A stretch of 64,000 nucleotides of DNA from Acorus gramineus (lineage: Eukaryota; Streptophyta; Magnoliopsida; Acorales; Acoraceae), in contig JAUJYN010000020.1 of the NCBI GenBank assembly GCA_030737835.1, positions 2,604,001-2,668,000 of the forward strand, in the 5' to 3' direction. The number at the start of each line of letters is the position of its first letter. Positions within the stretch are counted from its first letter, which is position 1. Both the position numbers and the translations under genes were made by a program. The notes beneath the pieces are model-generated. The model was not told the DNA's origin and did no database searches. It saw nothing but the letters and a program-made list of their open reading frames with translations. This document shows, one piece after another, positions 45,847 through 57,300 of this stretch.

Positions 45847-48800
45847 TATTATGCCTGTGTCATTTGGAGCCATTTCGGTTAAGCCTTGGTCACATCTAGG
45901 TCATTCAAGGCCTTTTTTTTTTTTCGATCGGAGTCGCTAAAATTTTGGCTTTTAGCTACCTGCGGGAGTTGGAGTACTCTGATTGGAAATCTAACTGCAT
46001 ATTATGGGTCCTGGTACCGTTTAGTACTACCCATAAAAATTTTATCGAATTCCGATAACGTTTTGAAAAATATGCAGTTCTGAATCGCATCCGGGTTTGG
46101 CCGTTACTGGGTTTCGGGGGGTGAGATATTTTTGAGTGTGTGGTGCTTCTCCGCACGCTTCCCAATAAAGCAAAAATGTGTGGTTGAGTGAGGGTGAACC
46201 TAACCCTAACCTCACCACCCCCTTATGGTCACCCCTAGACACTATTTGGGCATGAAAATGACCTTTTTGCCCTCTCTCTCTCTCTCCCCCTCTCTCCCAA
46301 TTCGTGGATCTCTCTTTCTCTCCCTCTCTTGGTCTTTTTTTTTCTCTCTTTGTGTGTGGAGAAGGAGGAGGAAGAAGCAAAAGAAGGAGAAGGTGAAGGA
46401 GGAAGAGCAAGGAGTTTTGTGTATGTGTTGTTGTTGTTGTGATTTCCCCTCTCTCAAGCTCCCTCTCATGTCTTCCCCCCCCCCCTTGTTTTTCAGCCAA
46501 AGAAGGCTGAGGAGGGCTGTGGAGGTGGTGGTAGTGGTGGTGGTGGTTGAGGTGGTCGCGGGTGCATCGAGGGCCCCCGAATCTCCCCCTTTCATTCCCC
46601 CTCCCTAGGTGAGCTCTTCCCCTTCTTTTCTTTGGTTTTTCATGGCTTTAGGGGTTGTTGGGAAGTCATGCATGCTAGGTAGTTGGTTTAGGGTGAGTGA
46701 GGAGTGTGGGGGAGGGGTTAAAAGGGGTTAAAGAGTGCTGGGCGCGCGCGCGGGTCTGTCCGCGCGCGTGCGCGCGCAGACGCGCGCGCATAAGGGCACA
46801 GGCGGGCGCACGGGTGCGCGCGGAGCGAGCGCGCAGGTTCGCGCGGACGCTGGCAGCGCGCGCGGTGCGCACAGGTGGTGCGCGCGAGGGCCCGCGCGAG
46901 GGTGCGCGCGCGGGGGGCAGCCTGTCTGGGCGCGCTTGGGCATGCGCCAGGGTGCCAGAGTGCGTGCGCGCGTGCGTGAGCATGCGTGCGCGTGCAGGGA
47001 CAAATGTGGGACTGCCGAGGGGCTCGGGTAGGTGCTGGGGCACTCAGGCATGCGTGTGTACGCGCGTGCTCGCATGCGTGCGAGCCCATATGCGTGCATG
47101 TCTAAGTCTTTGGTATTTCTAGTAATTTCTAAGTGTTATAATGTGATGTTACTCACCAAATTTGATGCCCTTACCTTGCAGATCTTGTCGGATGGGATGC
47201 GCGAGGTCCCGGGTTGCGGTGAGTGGTTTGATCCAACCCCTCGAGATGCGCTCGACGCGCGTAGTCGTGCGTCGCGCATTGATGGGGCACCCTAGCTATA
47301 CTACTTGTGTAGATAAGTAGTATGGCCATGCTTAAACTATAATATGTTAGATATCTTGCATGCTAGGCTTATATTGCATGTATTGTATCCAAGTATGAAT
47401 GATTGTATCGCATGCGCCCCTCTAGTATGGGCATGTATTTCTATAATGTGTATGGATGTATAGAATAGGGCATGCCTTAGGTAGTATTGTAATACTACTC
47501 CCACCATATTAATTGGAATATCCAGCATGATTAAGTCTGGGTTAATAACGGGCACCTGCCTAATATTCCCTTGCGATAAGACTCAAGGGCGTGGTGTAGT
47601 TGTTGCGCCCATGCTAATGGGGCAAAGCTATGACCAACTTCAAGAGATGATGATCTCTCTCTCGCCCTCTCCCTCTGCACGAACTGAGTAAGTAGAGGCG
47701 ATTTCCTACTCGACTCGGGTTCGTTTGGAATATTGGCATGCACCTGTTAGTGCGCGAGATCGCACTTGACCCTTCCCTTTTAAGTTGGTGATATCCAACG
47801 CATGCTTAAGTTATGCCTCGTGTGCTTATGTGATTAAAGGCCATGGATGCATGTTGTATGATTTGTTGTTTATGATGTAAATCCATGTTAGGGAGTATCC
47901 CTATAATTATTTGATAGTTTATCATGCATGTAGTTCATGTACATAACTAAGATATAATTCTCTTGGATATATATATGCGCATGTTAAAACTGATTAGGCC
48001 TATCTGAAATAGGCGTGGGTATAACCTGTTTTTGGGTTGTACCTTATTGGTTAGAGTGGTAGCGATTAAATCGCCCCCGTGCATCCGTGTGATGCACTCG
48101 TTTAGAATTCAGAAGAATTCATTATCTTATCGGTTTTGTTAAGCCGGTAGTTGTGGCATTAAGCTAGGCCTACCCGTGCTAGGCGTGTATATGAACCGCC
48201 TGTTGGGTTATGTGCCTTGGGATTATTTCTACGTGAGAGCAGAGGCAACCCCCCTTGTGTCCGAGCGATGCAACCGTGTGGGAGTACAATAGTATTCGAT
48301 ATCATCGATATGTGATTATCGAGAGTAGTTGTTTTTCCATTGGGTTCGCTTTGCGAACATGGAGTGTTTCCTCCCAATGTCTTCCGTGTTGAAGCGGCCC
48401 GGGTTGTAGCTGTCTTGATAGAGGGCCCCCACCTGTAGGTACTATCGATGCATGCGGTAAGATGTACTGATCATGGGGGTATACCAGGTAGAGGCTACCC
48501 GGGAGAGGGCTAACGAATGATATTGCGAGCATGGGATCGTTCTCCCCTTTGTTGGATCCGTGTAGGAACTCCCCGGCGTTGGAAAAGCTTTCCTGACAGA
48601 GGGCTCCCATCCGTAGGTACTACCGATGCGTTCGGAAGCGTACTGATCGTGGGAGTATACCAGGTAGAGACTACCCGGGGAAAGGGCTACCGGTGGACCA
48701 AGGGTGTGGAGGAGTCTAATCTCTCCAAAAGTCCTATGTCACCTCTAAAGGGTGAGGGTGAGGATGAGGTGAAGACACGTCGCCGCGTGACCCATTCGTT

Positions 48801-49494
48801 GTTCATCCGTTCCCATAGTTGTTGGGTCCGGTTGCGTGTCGATGTTCAAAGACATCGTTGGGCAGTTATCTCGATGTAGATGATCCAGTAGTGTTGTGTA
48901 GACCAGTAATTCCACGTCTCTTTGACCAACGGTATGGTCTCTCCCCAAAAGTCCCAAGAGTCTTCCTCCGGGAGTGAGGGTGAGGTTGGTCGCGCCGCCG
49001 CGTGACCTTGTTATCCATTGGGTTTTCACCCATGTTTTTCCTTGAAAGGAAATTGCCTAAACATTGAACTGTTGTAATGGTGATTGGTTTCCAGCCACTC
49101 ACTGAGCTTGTAGCTCACCCCTCGCATACTGTTTCTCTGTGGCGTGGTCTTATGTGCGTGGAGCATTCTGTCCGACGGGTGGCGAGTGCGAGGCTGTCAG
49201 TAGTCCTAGAGTCATTTTATGTATTGTAAATCGTGCATGTGGCACAGGTTGTATTTTATTTGGACTAGACTTAGCTCTCACAGGACAGTGATTGTGTATT
49301 CGAGTCTGTAATAATGTTTTTGGTTTACAAACTTATTGATATTTTATGCTTTCGCCCTTTCAGTTGAGTTATCAGTTATCATTGCTTTGCCAGCTTGTGT
49401 GTTATTTATTGGAGTCATTGTTGACCTCTTGTACTTGATAGCTGATACTATATATATTGCCACGTCTCAGGGACGGCCGTCCTAGGGCATGACA
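45847..49494 (+). mobile_element. Solo LTR, family A, copy 8 (3648 bp) with AGAAC duplication
   Basis: It starts TATTATGCCTGTGTC (TG mutated to TA) and ends GGGCATGACA. AGAAC is duplicated exactly at 45842-45846 and 49495-49499. The intron 1 acceptor TTGTTTTTCAG ends at 46496. Intron 2 is 46609-47181 (donor CTAG/GTGAGC, acceptor CCTTGCAG) with a GC block at about 46735-47110. The intron 3 donor GTGAGTGG is at 47219, and its acceptor is lost in a small deletion near 49132. Confidence 0.92.
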
Positions 49495-49574
49495 AGAACA
49501 GAAAAGGAAATATTTTTTTGAAAGAACTAGAAAACCTAAAGAAGATCAAAGTTGAAATTTTAGGTAAAGGCTGA

Positions 49575-51085
49575 AACTTGACGGCACCTATAGGATCCGT
49601 CGGGGAGAAGACAAAAAAGTTTTGACAAAAGTGTTTGGAAATTAAGAGTGATACATTGCGAATAAATAAGGAAATTGCGACGGCACCTATAGCATCCGTC
49701 GGTAAGAAGACAGAAAAGATTTATCAAGAAGAATGATTGGAAGTTAAGAGTGATTCAGTGAAAGTAGATTTTTTCTTAAAGCCAAAGAAACCCGACGGCA
49801 CCAATACCATCCGTCAGGGGAAAGAAAGAAAAAAGTGATTTGAAAATTAAAAAGGGTAAGACAGTGGAGGTAAAAAGAAACAAGGAAAACCTGACGGCAC
49901 CAGTAGAGTCTGTCGAATGAGAGAAAAAAAAAAGGGGTTTGCTTAGAAAGAGAAATATTCTTATTCTAAACACATTGAATCAAGATAGATTTGCAAAATC
50001 GCTTCACAAAAAATTTCAGGAAGTAAACAAGAAAACTGAATAGAATATGATGAATACTTCCCCAGATCGACGGCACCAGTAACAACCGTCGACGTGCAAA
50101 CAAACAAAAAGTGAGTAACTTTAATAGCAACACAGAGAGATGCAAATGCAGAGAAGCAAGCCGACGGATCCTGAAGGAGCCGTCGCTTATGAAACTTCAG
50201 AATTTTAATGAAAGCATGTAAACAACAATTTATTTAGAGTAACTTAAGCAACAAAAGTAAAGGAAAGAGGCAGGAAAGGAAATAGGCATTAATGAAGCAA
50301 TAAAATAAAAAAGATAAAACAAATTGTTAGTAGACCTGGGATTTAAACCCAAATTTGTGAAGAGCCCAAAGGGAGAGTTCCAAATGGTCCCTAGACCAAC
50401 TGACCGACAGCCTCAGATAAGGCAGTCCATCAGGCGAGCTCGTTTTCAAATGGATAATTTATGTTCAACAAAAGAGCTTCCACACTTACCAATTATTTAA
50501 AACCTAAACTTATATATAAATTGATCTTAAAGTGGTTCACAAAGGAGTAAATACAATGCTTCAATCAGTGAGAAAAGCTCAAGCTCTTCACTTGAATTCT
50601 TTAGAAAGAAAAGAGAACAACATGACTTAGCGTAGACATGGTGAGTGGAAGAGGGTTTTCTCCTACTAAAATGCTCTCTTTCTCTCTGGTTTCAGGTGGT
50701 GGGAAGGCTACCTATGACTTCTACAGGGTTAGGGACGCATACATGGATATGGCTGTGTGTGGGTGATAAAGGGTGCTTTTTCCCTTCACCATTGCCCTCT
50801 ATTTATAGGAGTATTGAGCCAATGGTGTGTAGACAACACACAAGAGCTATCATCACGCCTTTCTCGTCGATCAGGTGTTGGCATCTTCAATCAAAAGGAG
50901 GAGCGCCATTGCAAGTTTTGCCAACTGTTGTGACCCAGACAGGCCGACGGCTCTGACCAGTGCCGTCGGGTGATTAGGGTTGCATGTGCTACAAGCGACG
51001 GCACAATTAGCATCCATCTCCCACGTAGGAGACGGCTCCCCCGCATCCGTCTGGGTTTAATCCGACGCACGTCAAGCATCCGTCA
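49575..51085. repeat. Array of short GACGG...CCGTC palindromes in LTR C
   Basis: Imperfect hairpins of 22-28 bp begin near 49580, 49682, 49794, 49892, 50069, 50163, 50944, 50997, 51030 and 51061. Most share a GACGGCACC core and end in CCGTC. The first four are about 100 bp apart. Stem arms are kept while the spacer between them varies. Confidence 0.75.
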
Positions 51086-51275
51086 CGTGGGAGAGCCTTT
51101 GCTGTGGTTGGTTCTCCTCAGGGTTCTTTCTTCAATTTTTGATCTCCTGCCTTTGTTGGTTCTTTTATTTCTTCTAATTTCTCCCAGAAGGGTTTTGGTC
51201 ACATGCCTGTAAAAGAAATATTATTAGTGATATGCATATCATTATCCTGATAGGTAAAAAATGGGGTATCTACAG

Positions 51276-52243
51276 GGAGTTTGTGGAGTCTCCACTCTAA
51301 GATACGGGCTTGCCGTACACAGAGGTGAAAAACAAGAATCTTTTTCTACGTCGGGAACTTGACAAAGGGGGTTTGGAAGTTAGGGGGGGTGTAGGTGAGG
51401 GCCGTCTAGTAGAAAATAGCCACCTGGTGGGGGACGGCTGGTTTAGGTTAGCCACCTAGGATCTGGTTTGATTTGGGCAGAACTTGGGTAGCAAAATGGG
51501 TTTGGGTTTGGCTGAGGTTAAACTAGATTTAACCTAGGTTTGGGAGAGTGGATTTGGAGAGTGAATTTGTGTAGAGAATGGGTTTTCTACTCACAAATAG
51601 AGCCCTCTTCCTTTCTCTCTCAATGGTTTTGAAATGGTGGTGGGGGGTATAGGTTTGATTGGGGATGACTGATGTTGTGCATTGGAAATTTTTCGGATGT
51701 ATTAGAAATGTTTTGGACCCCCTCTATTTATAGTAAAAGAGAGGCAGGGGAATGTCCATTGGACAATAGATCAAAAATGGGTAATCAGGTGCTTGATTTG
51801 ACCTCACATTAGATCTTTGTTCTATGACAGTGTCCAAGTGAGGGGCGGCTACTCTCAAGTTGCCACCCCAATGATGGCTGCCAAATGTCCCATCTCTGAC
51901 AAGCGGTTGCTTGGGTCGGTTACTAGGGTTGAACCGGCCAAGATGGGGCGGCTAAAGGGAACAAACCGCCGCAATCATCAGCATTAAATGCTGCTTTATG
52001 TCCCATCCAAGGGAAGCGGTTTGGGGTCGGTTAGGGGGCGGCTAGTTGAAACTAGCCGCCCAAGAAGGGGCGGCTACTCTCAAGTAGCCGCCCCTGTCCT
52101 GGTCTCAGATTTCTCTAAGTGTTGGACTAGGGTTTCTGGTTTTGAGTTTCCAAGGAAGTTTTAGATGTCAAAATGTGGTCATTTCTAAATATTACTTGAA
52201 GTATTTTTGTCTCTTTGGACGGTCAAAATTGGGGTATCTACAT
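51276..52243 (-). mobile_element. Partial LTR, family D, related to C
   Basis: The minus strand starts TGTAGATACCCCAATTTTG at 52243. A TATA box (TATAAATAGAGGGG) lies near 51720, about 520 bp in, the same layout as LTR C. It carries two perfect hairpins (52036-52061 and 52067-52094) and several decayed ones based on GGCGGCT...AGCCGCC. It ends where LTR C begins at 51275. No coding sequence is seen. Confidence 0.5.
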
Positions 52244-52647
52244 CCATGTCAATCTTTACTCCTCTCACCCTCAATTCAGACATGTACTAATCTTTTTCAC
52301 TATGAAAGTGATTGGTAGTGTGTGTCTACCTTTTTCATAAAAAAAAAAAGTATACACCGGAATCATTACAGATTTGGAATGAACACTCATAAAAATTAGG
52401 TTTTCTAAACTAAAAAAACTTCATCCAATTATTTGACGTTTGATCACACCAATCTATCAAATCTTCTGAATACTTCAAATTGATTTATAAATCTGATCAT
52501 CATAATTAGTGCTTGTTGTAAAAGCAAAGAATATATACCTTCATTTACCCTGCACAATCTCATCTTTCCTGCATCCATATAACACACAAGATTATATTAC
52601 ATAACAAATGATTGGTGAGGAAAATGTTTAAAAATTTAGATTATCAT
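52244..52647. other. Intergenic, nothing recognised
   Basis: AT-rich sequence with an A-run near 52340. I see no gene, repeat or element here. Confidence 0.6.
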
Positions 52648-52656
52648 ATATGTTCA

Positions 52657-52943
52657 CTATGGAGAAGGCATTTGACGCCAACTTGGAGATGCACTCAATC
52701 CAGGAGGTTTGGAGATCAGCATCCCGTATAGCGGGTCATAGCGATAGATCGACAATGGCGGTCATTCCGGCGGGCTTATGGGCCATTTGGATGGCGCGCA
52801 ACGTGGTCATATTCCGAGCACAGCGATTTTATTTTGAGAACTTATGGGATTCCTTCATCGGGTTGACATGTGAATGGGGCAAGGTATTAGGTGGTGCTAA
52901 GAGGGTGGACATCAAGAGGGATGGCATTTGGATCATGGCATAA
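52657..52943 (+). pseudogene. C-terminal fragment of LINE ORF2 (after reverse transcriptase)
   Basis: An open frame to the stop at 52943, including VIPAGLWAIWMARNVVIF. The PxxxLWxIWxxRNxxIF pattern is typical of the region after the reverse-transcriptase zinc-binding (zf-RVT) domain in plant L1 elements. The fragment begins inside the LINE and has no start of its own; the upstream ATG belongs to the duplication and flank. The frame is still open, so the insertion may be fairly young. No function is expected. Confidence 0.75.
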
Positions 52944-53136
52944 GGTGATGGCAGAAGGGGTACGTGTGCAAGTTGAATTCTCTTCGACTACGCGTGCATC
53001 CCAAGTTCTTATTCTCTCTCATTTACCTTGTCAATGTTACTTAGTTCTTCCCTTTCTTTTACCCCATTCAACTCAAAGTTTATCGATTAATAAAATCGGG
53101 ATAGCTTTGGTTTACCATTTTCAAAAAAAGAAAAAA
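52657..53136 (+). mobile_element. 5'-truncated LINE (L1-type) with 9-bp duplication
   Basis: A 480-bp insertion ending in an A-rich tail at 53122-53136, flanked by ATATGTTCA at 52648-52656 and 53137-53145. The tail and duplication are the marks of target-primed reverse transcription. Only the 3' end of ORF2 and the 3' UTR are present. Confidence 0.85.
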
Positions 53137-53241
53137 ATATGTTCAACAATATAGACAAATTGGTTCTTGATAAATCCTGTCATACGACAGATGAGATGAA
53201 TTTCACAATTTATTTCATAGGTTTTGGAAGGTTTTACATTG

Positions 53242-54250
53242 GGGCAAAGATATACCCACTACCCAACTTAATCTTTCCCACTATCCAAAATTATCAAAAT
53301 GCTATTATTTATTTTATTTTTTTGTCTCCCTTTCCCACTACCCAGTTCGATAGCATTCAGTCGAAGTCTTCTTCACTAGGACGACAGAGGTCCGTCGATC
53401 TGTTTGAATAAATGTCAACGAAGACCCAGTCGAAATATGTTTCATTAGAACTACAGAGATCCATCGATCTGTCTGAGCAAGTGTCGACATGAATGTGTCA
53501 AACCCTTCAAAATAAATACTCTCTTCTAAAATCAATCACTTGTATAATCATTTAAGTCCTTAAGAAAAACAAAAGTGTTATTTAAGTCATTTAAGTCTTT
53601 TTGAAAATCATTCACATATATATTTGAAGTATAAGAAACAAAAATATCAAACAAAGAGTTATTTGAACCAAATAAACAGTAAACATTTCATATAGACAAG
53701 AAATATTATTTTCTTTTCTAAACAAGTGGAGTTTCATGTCGAAAGTATATGGAATGTTTTCTTGATACTCCACTTGTGTATTGTGTATATGAAATGTTTA
53801 ATGTTTATTTCATTAATATAACTGTTTGTTTTTTCATTTTTACACCTTGTATTTAAATAACAAAATTGTTGAATAATTTTCAAAAGAACTTAAATGACTT
53901 AAATAAAAATTTTGTTATTTATAAATTGTAATGACTTAAATGATTGTATAAGTAATTTATTTTTAAATGATAGGTGTTGTTTTAAAGGGATCGACACGTC
54001 TCTGTCCACACTTACTCAAACAGATCGGCAGACCTCTGTCGTCCATGTGAAGCAGATTTTGACTGAATCCCTGTCGATACTTGTTTAGACAGTTCGACGG
54101 ACCTCTGTCGTCCCAATAAAAAAGATTTTGACTGGGCGCTATCGAACTGTATAATGAAAAAGGGAGACAAAAAAATAAAATAAATAATGGCATTTTGGTA
54201 ATTTTGGGTAGTGGAAAAGATTAAATTGGATAGTAGGAATAGCTTTGCCC
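53242..54250. mobile_element. Fold-back Mutator-like (MULE) non-autonomous element, 1009 bp
   Basis: Terminal inverted repeats start GGGCAAAG and extend over nearly the whole element (arms about 53242-53735 and 53770-54250), leaving a loop of only about 35 bp. The host sequence TTTACATTG is duplicated exactly at 53233-53241 and 54251-54259. A 9-bp duplication with long terminal repeats is the Mutator-like hallmark. It has no transposase. Each arm holds a diverged ~75-bp tandem pair containing CGACAGAGGTCCGTCG-type sequence. Confidence 0.88.
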
Positions 54251-54259
54251 TTTACATTG

Positions 54260-55145
54260 GCCAGCATTATCAACTAATAAAGCACCTGTCCTTCAGAAAT
54301 ATGTACTAATTAGCAGAATTAAAATTAGGATGTAGAGAACGTCAACAATAACCATGTAAAAACTTTGCACCATTATATATCTCAATCTGAAACAATCTAA
54401 TGCCACAATTTCTGTTATTGCATCGTAAAACATCCAACAATTGGGAAAATCAATCAATATGCGTCAGACTTCACGTCTATTTGGTGCAGCCCTGTGAAGT
54501 TGAGCCAGAAACAGTTAAAATGAGATCAGATAACTCAAAACAATAAGATGGTAAATTGAATACTAGCTAAGGAGTTTAAATATTTTATTCATACAAGTAT
54601 ACAAATGACCCCAAAACACAAGAAAGGGAAAGCTGAAAGCATGTACCTCTGCATTTTCCTCTGACAGAACAACATTCACATCAATTTCCATCTGTAATTC
54701 AGCAGATGATAGAGAAGATTGTGCAAATAAGTTGCTGATCCAGAAGATTTCTCCATCAAATCAGAGTTGTAGATTTTTTTTGTCACCAGGTTCTAACTAT
54801 GAACACGTGGATAAAAATTGTGGTGTAGATTTTTCAGGACAGAGAACAGATCAACTAAAAAATAATAATAATAATTAAATATATGCGATATGTATTAATT
54901 GAATGTGGAACTGAGATATGCAAGTCCTACTGAGCATGACTAGGAAGGAACATATGTCAACTTTTTGGAGATTCCATGTTGATGGACACCAATTATATTG
55001 TGCACAATATCTGTAATATTAGGAGACAGTGATGCTAAAAAGTTAATTATATCAAAGTTAAAATCATCATTCACCAGCAGTCATTTCATTCAAAAGCAAC
55101 ATGCTTTACAAAATAGAAAAGAACCAGGGAAGGCGCTAGATTTTA
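54260..55145. other. Intergenic, possible weak exon-like signals only
   Basis: AT-rich sequence. On the minus strand, 54647-54691 and about 54477-54491 are bounded by splice-like signals and would join to a short open frame, but I recognise no protein. Nothing else is seen. Confidence 0.4.
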
Positions 55146-55380
55146 GGCCCCGTTTGGTTCCACTTAAATAAAGCGATTTTGCTTTTAATTAAACAGAAGA
55201 TTAAAAAATGTTGTCAAACGCATTCTAAAAAACTGACTTAATTAAAAAATTACTTTCAGCTTTTAGTGCAAAAATATTGATTTTTAAAAAACGAAAAAAA
55301 TCCGTTTTCCAGAAATCAAAGTCTATTTAAGCCACTTTATTCAAAATCCTATTTTTCATACGTGTTTCCAAACGGACCCA
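55146..55380. mobile_element. MITE-like element
   Basis: The ends read GGCCCCGTTTGG and CCAAACGGACCC, an imperfect terminal inverted repeat of the kind common in plant MITEs. The 235-bp interior is AT-rich and non-coding. I could not find a clear target duplication, so the superfamily is not assigned. Confidence 0.55.
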
Positions 55381-56037
55381 ACTGACAGACTTTTAAAAAT
55401 CCAAATCATGCTGATGTGTCATTTTCCATTATTGCTAATGAAAGGTCCAGTTTACGCACGTGGCATTGATTCATTTGAAGAATCAGTCAGTCAGAACTAG
55501 TAAAATTATTTTTCTTCTATTTCTATCTGTTTAATTTTCAATCTATTCATTTGGATTAGGCCGTGGAGCATTTAGGCAGGCCTCGTTTCTTGTATATACC
55601 ACCCCCCCCCCCCCCCAAAAAAAAAAAAAACATAAAAAACATCACTGTCCAGAAATAGCGAGCCAAGAAAAGAAAGAGAAAACACCGAGCCAGGTAGCCA
55701 GTAGAAGAGACATCTACTGTAGAACAAGCAATGGATCAGCAAAATCCTACACCTCAATTACAAACAATATCTGTCAAGTTTAATGTCCTTATGTTGAAAG
55801 TGTCAAATTCCTAGAAGGCCAATTGATAGGGCCAAGGGGTTACCACCTACAAGGCCAATTTTCCTCCCAACTGAACAGTTCAAATACCATGGACATGTCA
55901 GGTCCAACAGGGTCACCACTCACCAACAGTCACCACCAATTTCATGTTTACCCATCTTGGAAATGTACAATAAAGCATGAAAAATAAGAGTATAATATGA
56001 GCATACACCATTTTTGCCTTTAAAAAAAGAATTATAT
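55381..56037. other. Intergenic with poly-C/poly-A run
   Basis: A low-complexity run of C followed by A lies at about 55600-55631. I see no gene in this stretch. Confidence 0.6.
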
Positions 56038-56125
56038 TGTACTTCTTTGTTTGTTTGGAGATCCCTTGTCTCCTTTTGTTCGGGGGCTTTTAATCTATAA
56101 AAGTTCCTATATCTTCTCAAAAAAC
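56038..56125 (+). mobile_element. Very short LINE 3' tail (88 bp)
   Basis: T-rich 3'-UTR-like sequence with TTTGTTCGGGGGCTTTT and an A-rich end, flanked by AAAAAGAATTATAT (56024-56037) and AAAAAGAATCATAT (56126-56139), a 14-bp duplication with one mismatch. This fits a severely 5'-truncated L1 insertion. Confidence 0.55.
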
Positions 56126-56139
56126 AAAAAGAATCATAT

Positions 56140-56661
56140 GCCATGAAATAAGCAAACCAATAACTTGACCTAAATTGAGAATGTTGATATAACTAATATA
56201 ACTTGAAATGTGCTGTGGAAAAAATCATGATAACCATTTTAAGGATGATGATCACGATAAAACACTACAAAATGAATAGTTGCATATGAAACACCATGAT
56301 TTTGCATGCAAAAACCAGGGTTGGCTTTGTGCAGCCTAATAAACCACTAGAGGAAATTTGGAGTTCCATCCCCATATGGAACAACTTGAAGGCAAAGATG
56401 TGAGATCCTTCTTTCTTCCATTACAACTTTTTGCCATCTATTTCGTCCTTGGAAAATCTCAAGAAAAGATCAAAGATGGGGGTGTACTGGCAAATTTGAT
56501 CGACTGGTAGCATCGATTGACCTCTAGAAGACCAAGGAATTACTAATGTCCTCCATAAGTGAACCATAACCCCAGACGAAAAGCGCGCTTAGTCTCACAG
56601 AGTTCTGGACTGTCTTGCAAGCTTCTAAGCGAGCTCTCACAAAAAAACATCAAGGAAGCAA
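56140..56661. other. Intergenic, nothing recognised
   Basis: Non-repetitive sequence without a supported gene. A short open stretch near 56330-56400 has no recognisable similarity. Confidence 0.5.
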
Positions 56662-56669
56662 TTATTGGC

Positions 56670-57019
56670 TAGGGCCGGTCAAATGAACCAAGCCGCTCGG
56701 GCTCGGCTCGGTTTGAGCTCGTTCGGGCTCGTTCAATTAGACAAATGAACGAGCTTGAACAATTTTTAAAGCTCGGTTAGGCTCGGGACCTGGGTCGAGT
56801 TTCGTTTTGTGTTCAAACTCGACTCGTTTGTGTTATAAAAAACTTAGTTAAGCTTGATTCAACTTCTTTGTAAATCAAAACATTAAATCAATACAAAGTT
56901 ATGCTCGTTTAGGCTCGTGAGCCTGGCTCATTTAGGCTAAAATTTTGTTCTCAACCCCTAAAAACCCTAAAATGAAAAAGAACATTAGACACGTGAGCTC
57001 GGCTCGTTTACCACCCCTA
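56670..57019. mobile_element. hAT-like non-autonomous element (350 bp) with 8-bp duplication
   Basis: It begins TAGGGCCGGTCAAATGAACC and ends in GCTCGTTTACCACCCCTA. Ends of the TAGGG type with an 8-bp duplication are typical of hAT elements. TTATTGGC is duplicated exactly at 56662-56669 and 57020-57027. The interior is full of degenerate GGCTCG and GAGCTC repeats and has no transposase. Confidence 0.8.
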
Positions 57020-57300
57020 TTATTGGCACCAACAAATCGCGCCAACAGGTATAAAACTACCTACCATTGGGCTCTCTACAAACCCCACTCCAATTCATCC
57101 TCAACCTGCTCTACCACACAAGTGCTAGGAGTGTACTGGAAGTGCGAAAAAAATGACATCGTTCCTTTGTATGTCACAAAAGTGAAAGTCTCTGGAAGGC
57201 TCTCCTTTAAAAAGGTCTCTCAAATGATGCTCCCTTGAGCCTATCTTCGACAATCTACCAGAAAACCAGAACCTCTATGGTAATCAAGGGAAAAATTTTG

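Larger units (their letters stand above)
45699..51275 (-). mobile_element. Probable LTR, family C, interrupted by LTR A-8
   Basis: On the minus strand it starts TGTAGATACCCCATT at 51275. A TATA box (TATAAATAGAGG) lies near 50800, about 475 bp in, and the proposed end is CA at 45699. Removing the nested LTR leaves about 1.9 kb. It has no long reading frame. It carries about ten short GACGG...CCGTC hairpins. The start and TATA box are visible; the end and the classification are inferred. Confidence 0.5.

Noticed and set aside
49575..51085. GACGGCACC repeats as subterminal repeats of a CACTA transposon
   Set aside because: No CACTA terminal inverted repeat or 3-bp duplication flanks them. The TGTAGATACCCC start and TATA box fit an LTR better.
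51755..52248. TCCAT pair read as a target duplication for a 484-bp LTR ending at 52243
   Set aside because: It would place the TATA box outside the LTR and ignore the minus-strand start; a five-base match is likely by chance.
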